Shown here: in pieces, positions 61,501-64,000 of the stretch
Numbering within the stretch: position 1 is the stretch's first letter
How the letters are laid out: every line of letters starts with the position of its first letter
DNA from: Eudromia elegans
Taxonomy: Eukaryota; Chordata; Aves; Tinamiformes; Tinamidae
NCBI GenBank assembly: GCA_003342815.1
Contig: PTEX01000020.1
Coordinates: forward strand, 6,181,088-6,245,087
Reading direction: 5' to 3'
Length of the DNA stretch: 64,000 nucleotides
Notes under the pieces: generated by a model
What the model saw: the letters and a program-made list of their open reading frames with translations, nothing else
What the model was told of the DNA's origin: nothing
Database searches by the model: none
Program-made: the position numbers and the translations under genes

Positions 61501-61909
61501 AACGTACCTTTTTGTTTTTCATATTTTTATTCATGTTACATGTATCTGAATTGCATGACCCTGAAGTTAAGATTGCACACACAAACTTGTAATGCCTCTT
61601 ATTTAATTCTGAGCTGCCTAAAATTAGAGGAAAATATGAATACAGAAAAAAAAAAATAAAGATGGTTGAAGACTACCATCTTCAAGTGGTTCTTATGTAG
61701 ATTAACGAGTTTTATTGAAATGCAGAAGTTGCCCTTGCAGTAAAGGAAATAGAGTGGATTTGTGTTACAGTATTGCAGTCACCGTTCTAATTGCTCACTG
61801 TCTTTATTGTCATCACAGGTATCTCGTTGGGCAGCGACTTGTGAATTATGAACGAAAGTCTGGTAAACAAGGCACGTCAACAACACCACCTCAGTCCTCA
61901 CAAGAATAG
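19222..61909 (+). CDS. MARCHF6: MARCHF6 (TEB4), ER-membrane RING-CH E3 ubiquitin ligase; complete gene, 26 coding exons
   Basis: The gene encodes the vertebrate Doa10 orthologue, an integral ER-membrane E3 ligase. In the family it ubiquitinates misfolded and regulatory proteins for proteasomal ERAD (known mammalian targets include squalene monooxygenase and type 2 deiodinase). The spliced frame is 2733 nt, 910 residues, running from METAEEDICRVC to PPQSSQE and a TAG stop. The RING-CH ligands are visible as C9, C12, C26, C28, H36, C39, C52 and C55, with W43 in the E2-contact region. About 14 membrane segments are expected; the first two lie near residues 92-112 and 143-163. Loops are acidic at 220-250 and Asn/Gln-rich at 578-595. 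The C-terminal element holds G885 and N890, positions known to matter in the human protein. The start ATG has A at -3 and G at +4. All introns are GT-AG; intron 12 is U12-like. Coordinates of each exon follow. Confidence 0.97.
19646..19653 (+). promoter_or_regulatory. MARCHF6: UPR-element-like TGACGTGG in intron 1
   Basis: TGACGTGG matches the core UPRE bound by XBP1/ATF6. It lies about 400 bp downstream of the start codon, at the edge of the CpG island. An ERAD ligase is a plausible UPR target, but this is a motif match only. Confidence 0.35.
20158..20168 (+). repeat. G11 homopolymer in intron 1
   Basis: Eleven consecutive G residues within A/G-rich sequence ('aaaaagag' before, 'aaagaaaaag' after). 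Long G runs are rare and error-prone in sequencing, so the exact length is uncertain. Confidence 0.8.
23483..23579 (+). CDS. MARCHF6: MARCHF6 coding exon 2 (residues 7-39)
   Basis: Encodes most of the RING-CH domain, from [10 protein letters not shown] to the Glu before C39, including zinc ligands C9, C12, C26, C28 and H36. C9 is the residue mutated in published ligase-dead human TEB4. The donor is gtaagt. Intron 2 (23580-24312, 733 bp) is plain A/T-rich sequence. Confidence 0.97.
24313..24386 (+). CDS. MARCHF6: MARCHF6 coding exon 3 (residues 39-64)
   Basis: Completes the RING-CH domain: [17 protein letters not shown], with C39, W43, C52 and C55, then KHRFAFTP. Intron 3 (24387-31396, 7010 bp) is the largest in the gene. 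It holds two antisense CR1 fragments and an A/T-rich ATGCA repeat patch; the remainder is unremarkable. Confidence 0.97.
27278..27932 (-). mobile_element. CR1 fragment in MARCHF6 intron 3, antisense
   Basis: Minus-strand CR1 of about 655 bp, with its 3' end 'catagaatcatagaatgctt' at the left and the inner end near 'ggtcaagttgtcatccac'. The minus frame 27489-27893 reads the CR1 RT C-terminus ([38 protein letters not shown]). It is about nine-tenths identical by eye to the intron 25 copy over the first 200 bases. Confidence 0.95.
27935..27994. repeat. A/T-rich ATGCA-repeat patch at the inner end of a CR1
   Basis: Five copies of ATGCA occur within 60 bp, partly within AAATTATGCAC units, directly after the truncated end of the intron 3 CR1. 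The outermost unit TTATGCATAA (27936-27945) is a palindrome. It may be slippage or filler DNA formed at insertion. Confidence 0.7.
29808..29960 (-). mobile_element. Short CR1 fragment in MARCHF6 intron 3, antisense
   Basis: Only the 3'-most 150 bases of a CR1 on the minus strand: 'cacagaatcagagagaatgg', then 'gggcctctagaaatcattta', 'agagcacatggcacagggtg' and 'gaagatctccagagaagg'. No coding remains. Confidence 0.9.
31397..31540 (+). CDS. MARCHF6: MARCHF6 coding exon 4 (residues 64-112)
   Basis: Encodes the [19 protein letters not shown] segment after the RING and the first membrane span (about residues 92-112, [20 protein letters not shown]). The donor is gtaagt after the first base of Cys112. 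Intron 4 (31541-33772, 2232 bp) shows only A/T-rich unique sequence and a short tandem duplication near 33291-33323. Confidence 0.96.
33773..33845 (+). CDS. MARCHF6: MARCHF6 coding exon 5 (residues 112-136)
   Basis: Encodes [20 protein letters not shown] and MLS, the short lumenal/loop segment between the first two membrane spans. Phases 1 and 2 agree with both neighbours. Intron 5 (33846-35838, 1993 bp) contains a T20 run at 35079-35098 and no recognised element. Confidence 0.95.
35839..36007 (+). CDS. MARCHF6: MARCHF6 coding exon 6 (residues 136-192)
   Basis: Encodes the second membrane span (about 143-163, [20 protein letters not shown]), then [15 protein letters not shown] and a Gln/Asn-rich linker ([14 protein letters not shown]). 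The linker differs from the mammalian sequence as I remember it, so this part evolves fast. Intron 6 (36008-37221, 1214 bp) carries a sense-orientation CR1 copy. Confidence 0.95.
36605..37074 (+). mobile_element. CR1 fragment in MARCHF6 intron 6, sense orientation
   Basis: Plus-strand CR1 with the RT C-terminal block ('gagcaagtccagcaaagggc', 'agatgattaaggg') and the 3' end 'ttctgtggttctgt'. It is diverged and its reading frame is broken. It lies 147 bp upstream of exon 7. Confidence 0.9.
37222..37414 (+). CDS. MARCHF6: MARCHF6 coding exon 7, acidic loop (residues 193-257)
   Basis: Encodes a soluble, low-complexity cytosolic segment: an Ala/Asn/Gln-rich start, then [12 protein letters not shown] and a dense Glu/Asp run ([19 protein letters not shown]), ending in ADANNGAQ. 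The acidic character is a family feature; its exact length and sequence are variable. Intron 7 is only 308 bp (37415-37722). Confidence 0.95.
37723..37784 (+). CDS. MARCHF6: MARCHF6 coding exon 8 (residues 257-277)
   Basis: Encodes [21 protein letters not shown], a highly conserved amphipathic segment after the acidic loop. The donor is gtgagt. Exons 7 and 8 together are 255 nt and begin and end in phase 0. Intron 8 (37785-40212, 2428 bp) carries a sense CR1. Confidence 0.95.
38946..39457 (+). mobile_element. CR1 fragment in MARCHF6 intron 8, sense orientation
   Basis: Plus-strand CR1 of about 510 bp, better preserved than most here. The frame 38993-39340 reads [20 protein letters not shown] and continues through [20 protein letters not shown] to [11 protein letters not shown], the C-terminus of the CR1 RT protein. 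It ends 'gattctgtgattctgtga'. Confidence 0.95.
40213..40245 (+). CDS. MARCHF6: MARCHF6 coding exon 9, 33 nt (residues 278-288)
   Basis: A very short exon encoding [11 protein letters not shown], bounded by 'cactag' and 'gtaagt', phase 0 on both sides. The eleven residues match the family sequence and lead into the next membrane span. Intron 9 (40246-41575, 1330 bp) contains a T20 run at 40479-40498 and no recognised element. Confidence 0.93.
41576..41627 (+). CDS. MARCHF6: MARCHF6 coding exon 10 (residues 289-306)
   Basis: Encodes [17 protein letters not shown], a membrane span, with the final G supplying the first base of residue 306. The donor is gtaagt. Intron 10 (41628-44070, 2443 bp) contains three local duplication or inversion scars (42257-42294, 42375-42401, 43251-43352). 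Confidence 0.94.
42257..42294. repeat. 14-bp palindrome and imperfect tandem duplication (intron 10)
   Basis: TTTCACTAGTGAAA at 42257-42270 is a perfect palindrome. It overlaps an 18-nt unit (42260-42277, CACTAGTGAAAGCTTTAG) that is followed at once by a 17-nt copy lacking one A (42278-42294). About 80 bp on, CTTGGATCTCCC occurs twice, at 42375-42386 and 42390-42401. Confidence 0.9.
43251..43352. repeat. Perfect 29-bp inverted repeat with a re-copied loop (intron 10)
   Basis: The left arm at 43251-43279 is the exact reverse complement of the right arm at 43297-43325; the loop is 17 nt (43280-43296). A 23-nt block made of the loop and its edges (43277-43299) is repeated exactly at 43326-43348. 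The second loop copy is itself flanked by a short inverted pair, GGAACTT (43321-43327) and AAGTTCC (43346-43352). No transposon family is recognised. The pattern suggests replication template switching. Confidence 0.95.
44071..44129 (+). CDS. MARCHF6: MARCHF6 coding exon 11 (residues 306-325)
   Basis: Encodes [20 protein letters not shown]. The acceptor chosen is 'attatgcag' at 44070, because G from exon 10 plus CTTTCTGT restores the family sequence [10 protein letters not shown] second good acceptor, 'attttcag' at 44019, would add 51 nt in frame. Intron 11 is 44130-44678 (549 bp), A/T-rich. Confidence 0.92.
44679..44759 (+). CDS. MARCHF6: MARCHF6 coding exon 12 (residues 326-352)
   Basis: Encodes VQASHFEG followed by a membrane span ([18 protein letters not shown]) and H352. 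The donor reads CAT|gtatcctttt, a perfect U12-type 5' splice site rather than the usual gtaagt. Confidence 0.95.
44760..45952 (+). other. MARCHF6: U12-type (minor spliceosome) intron 12 of MARCHF6
   Basis: The 5' end GTATCCTTT (44760-44768) is the U12 donor consensus. The sequence TTCCTTAAT at 45932-45940 fits the U12 branch-point consensus TTCCTTRAY, and the branch adenosine lies about 13 nt before the AG (45951-45952). No polypyrimidine tract separates the branch motif from the acceptor ('gaagccatatag'), which also fits U12 and not U2 introns. The rest of the 1193-bp intron holds an 18-T run at 45652-45669. Confidence 0.93.
45953..46021 (+). CDS. MARCHF6: MARCHF6 coding exon 13 (residues 353-375)
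   Basis: Encodes [20 protein letters not shown] and VVK, a basic cytosolic loop leading into the next span. Intron 13 (46022-46124) is just 103 bp and contains an A/T-rich quasi-palindrome (about 46068-46108). Confidence 0.95.
46125..46199 (+). CDS. MARCHF6: MARCHF6 coding exon 14 (residues 376-400)
   Basis: Encodes [20 protein letters not shown] and DICSL, a membrane span with an internal Glu and Pro. It probably opens the TEB4-Doa10 (TD) domain, the most conserved membrane part of the family. The acceptor is 'ccaaaag', with a long T-rich tract upstream. Intron 14 (46200-46771, 572 bp) contains a small hairpin at 46540-46563. Confidence 0.95.
46772..46906 (+). CDS. MARCHF6: MARCHF6 coding exon 15 (residues 401-445)
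   Basis: Encodes [20 protein letters not shown], then a membrane span ([20 protein letters not shown]) and LLRE. Likely part of the TD domain. The donor is gtaagt. Intron 15 (46907-47367, 461 bp) is plain. Confidence 0.96.
47368..47487 (+). CDS. MARCHF6: MARCHF6 coding exon 16 (residues 446-485)
   Basis: Encodes [20 protein letters not shown], then [20 protein letters not shown]. This charged stretch is one of the best-conserved parts of Doa10 family proteins. Intron 16 (47488-48202, 715 bp) shows no recognised element. Confidence 0.96.
48203..48303 (+). CDS. MARCHF6: MARCHF6 coding exon 17 (residues 486-519)
   Basis: Encodes [20 protein letters not shown] (membrane span) and [13 protein letters not shown]; the exon ends two bases into Ser519. 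Intron 17 is 48304-48789 (486 bp). Confidence 0.95.
48790..48927 (+). CDS. MARCHF6: MARCHF6 coding exon 18 (residues 519-565)
   Basis: Encodes [40 protein letters not shown] and VTAGYLL. This holds a membrane segment and a loop before the Asn-rich region. Intron 18 (48928-50228, 1301 bp) contains an A16 run at 49066-49081 and no recognised element. Confidence 0.96.
50229..50430 (+). CDS. MARCHF6: MARCHF6 coding exon 19, Asn/Gln-rich loop (residues 565-632)
   Basis: The largest coding exon. It starts [12 protein letters not shown], continues with a low-complexity Asn/Gln block (about 578-595, [19 protein letters not shown]), then [20 protein letters not shown] and [17 protein letters not shown]. 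It is a cytosolic loop. Intron 19 (50431-52754, 2324 bp) shows no repeat or gene that I recognise. Confidence 0.96.
52755..52824 (+). CDS. MARCHF6: MARCHF6 coding exon 20 (residues 633-656)
   Basis: Encodes one membrane span, [23 protein letters not shown]. The acceptor is 'tttcag', the donor gtaagt. Intron 20 is 52825-54027 (1203 bp), A/T-rich with nothing recognised. Confidence 0.95.
54028..54209 (+). CDS. MARCHF6: MARCHF6 coding exon 21 (residues 656-716)
   Basis: Encodes [20 protein letters not shown], then [20 protein letters not shown] (membrane) and [21 protein letters not shown]. The donor is gtgagc. Intron 21 is 54210-55438 (1229 bp), unremarkable. Confidence 0.96.
55439..55573 (+). 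CDS. MARCHF6: MARCHF6 coding exon 22 (residues 717-761)
   Basis: Encodes [20 protein letters not shown] and [20 protein letters not shown], then FYPWQ. It includes a long hydrophobic span. The donor is gtcagt. Intron 22 is 55574-56633 (1060 bp), A/T-rich. Confidence 0.96.
56634..56723 (+). CDS. MARCHF6: MARCHF6 coding exon 23 (residues 762-791)
   Basis: Encodes [20 protein letters not shown] and [10 protein letters not shown]; phase 0 at both ends. Intron 23 (56724-57489, 766 bp) has no recognised element. Confidence 0.96.
57490..57622 (+). CDS. MARCHF6: MARCHF6 coding exon 24 (residues 792-836)
   Basis: Encodes [20 protein letters not shown], then a membrane span [20 protein letters not shown] and VPLL. 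The donor is gtacgt. Intron 24 is 57623-58529 (907 bp), plain. Confidence 0.96.
58530..58665 (+). CDS. MARCHF6: MARCHF6 coding exon 25 (residues 836-881)
   Basis: Encodes [20 protein letters not shown] and the last membrane span ([12 protein letters not shown]), then [13 protein letters not shown]. The exon ends AA|gtgagt, so reading through the donor gives Lys881 and an immediate TGA. Intron 25 (58666-61818, 3153 bp) carries an antisense CR1 and an AATAAA at 61655-61660. Confidence 0.96.
59939..60658 (-). mobile_element. CR1 fragment in MARCHF6 intron 25, antisense, best preserved copy
   Basis: Minus-strand CR1 of about 720 bp. The 3' end at the left shows the (ATAGAATC)-type terminal repeats three times. 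On the minus strand the frames 60209-60583 and 60028-60279 read most of the CR1 RT C-terminus ([40 protein letters not shown]). It closely resembles the copy at 27278-27932, which suggests one recent subfamily. Confidence 0.96.
61819..61909 (+). CDS. MARCHF6: MARCHF6 coding exon 26, C-terminal element and stop (residues 881-910)
   Basis: Encodes [20 protein letters not shown] and [10 protein letters not shown], ending in TAG at 61907-61909. This holds the conserved cytosolic C-terminal element; G885 and N890 are in the positions shown to be needed for normal ligase activity in human MARCH6 and yeast Doa10. Confidence 0.97.
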
Positions 61910-62111
61910 AATGGTCGTGTTAAACATCTTGACCTTCCCTTTGCCTTTACATCTCCTTTTTCATAGACTTGTCTTCAGTCTTTGGATATCTCCCAATAAT
62001 ACTCTCAGCAGTGTTTTTGGCTTCTCTTTGTAGCATCCAGATAGCAGTTAAGGCTCTGTTCCTTTATCTGCAATTTCTGATGTTATCAATGCTGTCTGAG
62101 GTCTGTATATG

Positions 62112-62119
62112 TGTAAATA
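62112..62119 (+). promoter_or_regulatory. MARCHF6: Pumilio response element UGUAAAUA in the 3' UTR
   Basis: Exact match to the UGUANAUA consensus bound by PUM1/2, 203 nt after the stop codon; a second exact match lies at 62844-62851. An 8-mer can occur by chance in A/T-rich DNA, so this is a candidate only. Confidence 0.4.
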
Positions 62120-62147
62120 GAAGTATCTTGACATCCTAAAACCTTGG

Positions 62148-62153
62148 ATTAAA
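62148..62153 (+). terminator. MARCHF6: Candidate proximal poly(A) signal ATTAAA
   Basis: ATTAAA lies 239 nt after the stop codon, and a second ATTAAA follows at 62195-62200 with T/G-rich sequence after it. This would give a short 3' UTR isoform. It is a hexamer match only, with no cleavage evidence. Confidence 0.35.
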
Positions 62154-64000
62154 AAGAATGTGCATTGTACATCTTTAAAAAAGTATATTAATTTATTAAA
62201 TCTAGTTGTCACTTTATTTTGGACTGCTGTTCTGTTGACAATGTGCCACAAAGCAATAGTGCAAACAGACAAGATGTTTTTATAAAAATTGGAGATTACT
62301 TTATGGTGTTCATAACAGTTCTTATTATAGTAATATAGTATGAATTTTCTTCAGTAGAAAGGCCACACAAAGAATATAGGAGGAAATAACTGTCTTACAG
62401 TACACAGTGAAGTGGCTATGGTAAGAACATAATGAATTATGTATCTTGCTGTCAAGTCTTTTTTATTATTTTGTATAACACCAAAGCTGTTGTACATTTT
62501 CTATTGCCTGATTGTTTTTCATGTGTCTGAGTTTGTAATACTGTACAGTTACTGTTAAATCAAGAAATATTTCCTCTTCTGATAATTCAGACTGTACTTG
62601 TTGAGGCTCAGTTGGTTTTTTTGCTTGTTTGGGGGGTTTTGTGGCTCTGGGAATCAGGAGTTCCTATACTAAAATGTAAGTGAAAATTGACTAATGCTAG
62701 GTGATAAAAGTGTAGGAAGAGTAGAAGTATGCCAAGGAAAGTTGGACATATGAGATATAACTTAAGTTCATTTCCCATCAAAAGTAGAATTTTTCAGGGC
62801 CTCAACGGACAGGATGATGTGTCTGCACTGGAACAAAGCAGATTGTAAATAATGTTTTATGACTTGGTCTGTAACTGAAGAACTGGAAGGCTGGAAGTCG
62901 GGTGTGGTTTTTTTTTTTTTTTTTTTCCCTCCTTCCCTGTAAGTTACCAAAGCTGCAAATTACAATATAAATTTTATATTACACAATTATGTTAAATAAC
63001 AACAACAACAAGTGCTTTCTTTCAAGATGGGTCACAGTGAAATTTTTTTGTGGAAGTAACCCTGAACAAGTTAAGCAGAGCATGTATTTGCTTGTGGAGG
63101 GAGAAAGGAAATCTATATATGCTATTAAACATGAATGGAAATATTTGATGATCCATTTCCACTGATGCAGTCAAAGAAGAGCCACCAAATCAAGCTGAAA
63201 AAATTGTAGTATTTCAATATGTAGATAGATTTCTTTTTCATTTTTTTCCTTTTATGTAGATATATTTTAAGAAAAAATACATAGTAATGCAAAGCTTTAA
63301 GTAGGGCCAGCCCGTATGCTTAGAATACAGTACCTTTCCTACAATTATATGGGGGAGCTATGAGTATCCATCACAGTAAGTAGAAGACAGGTAAAGCTGG
63401 CCTCTTGCAGCTCAACACGTTCTCCTTCAGCGTGCTGCACATCCTGCATGTAGTTTAATAACCGAGGACACGGCACGTGTTGCTGTGGTGGTGGCAGCGT
63501 GCATTTCTGTGTCTCCACTCACACAATAAGCAATAAGCATATGCCAAATGCATTCAAAATCAGTGGCAGGAGGATTGCGCCATTGCTTCTCAGAAGGCTA
63601 GAAACTACTGTTTTACGGAATTACTGTTTTCCTGATAGTTTTCAACTATAAATTTGTAGTAATTAGCAGGAAATTTCCAGTAAAATGAAGTCATGTAAGA
63701 ATAGCCAAAATGTTTCTCTCTCTAACTCACTGACTAAAGGCTAAATTGAGAATTCACACCTGATATTTTTGATGTGCATATGTTTTGCATTTGAGTATTT
63801 ATAGTGCTGTATATTGTGGGACAAATATTTTTTCACAAGATTAGGTTCACTGATAAAACATTCTTATTTATGCCATGATTCTGTCTTCTACATATCATCT
63901 GTGATTTAAAAAAAAAATCCAAAACAGTCTTACCATCAGATATTGCCCAGCACTACCTTGCTTCACATAGAATTTGCAGTAGTGCAGTTTCTTGTAACTT

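Larger units (their letters stand above)
61910..64000 (+). other. MARCHF6: MARCHF6 3' UTR and possibly flank; transcript end not resolved
   Basis: A/T-rich sequence follows the stop codon. No canonical AATAAA occurs up to the window end. ATTAAA hexamers lie at 62148-62153, 62195-62200 and 63124-63129; variant AATAAG hexamers occur near 63524-63536. Two Pumilio-type UGUAAAUA sites are at 62112-62119 and 62844-62851. A T20 run lies at 62908-62927 and a short (AAC) run near 62999-63010. No downstream gene (ROPN1L in mammals) is recognised. Confidence 0.6.

Noticed and set aside
62000-64000. Start of a downstream gene such as ROPN1L
   Set aside because: No CpG-rich segment, recognisable exon or strong start context is seen before the window end.
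1-64000. CRISPR arrays, bacterial operons, tRNA or rRNA genes
   Set aside because: The sequence is vertebrate nuclear DNA. I saw no spaced short direct-repeat array and no tRNA or rRNA core motifs.

Overview
The window is vertebrate nuclear DNA, almost certainly from a bird. Nine truncated CR1 non-LTR retrotransposon copies carry the (ATTCTATG)-type 3' ends typical of avian genomes, and the single gene has compact introns and a CpG-island promoter. I cannot name the species from sequence alone.

Layout. Positions 1 to about 18.4 kb are intergenic (or lie in introns of a neighbour I cannot see). This part holds degenerate CR1 copies and A/T-rich unique sequence, and I recognise no exon in it. 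A CR1 copy of a second subfamily type (18421-18764) sits just upstream of a GC-rich promoter island (about 19020-19560). From 19222 to 61909 on the + strand lies one complete gene, MARCHF6 (TEB4, the vertebrate Doa10). Its 26 coding exons splice without a frame break to 2733 nt, encoding 910 residues, which is the length I recall for the human protein. The remaining 2.1 kb (61910-64000) is its 3' UTR and/or flank; it has no canonical AATAAA, only ATTAAA-type candidates.

Function. MARCHF6 is a polytopic ER-membrane E3 ubiquitin ligase of ER-associated degradation. It has an N-terminal RING-CH zinc domain (exons 1-3), many membrane segments (exons 4-25), an acidic cytosolic loop (exon 7), an Asn/Gln-rich loop (exon 19) and a short conserved C-terminal element (exon 26). 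Every exon junction was set by reading frame, GT/AG boundaries and agreement with the family sequence.

Most notable observations: intron 12 looks like a textbook U12-type (minor spliceosome) intron. Exon 11 has two acceptors 51 nt apart, both in frame. Intron 10 contains a perfect 29-bp inverted repeat whose loop is copied again directly downstream, a likely template-switch scar. Two same-orientation CR1 copies flank exons 7-8, whose loss would be in frame. UPR-element-like motifs lie near the promoter of this ERAD gene. I found no novel multi-gene system, CRISPR array, tRNA or rRNA.
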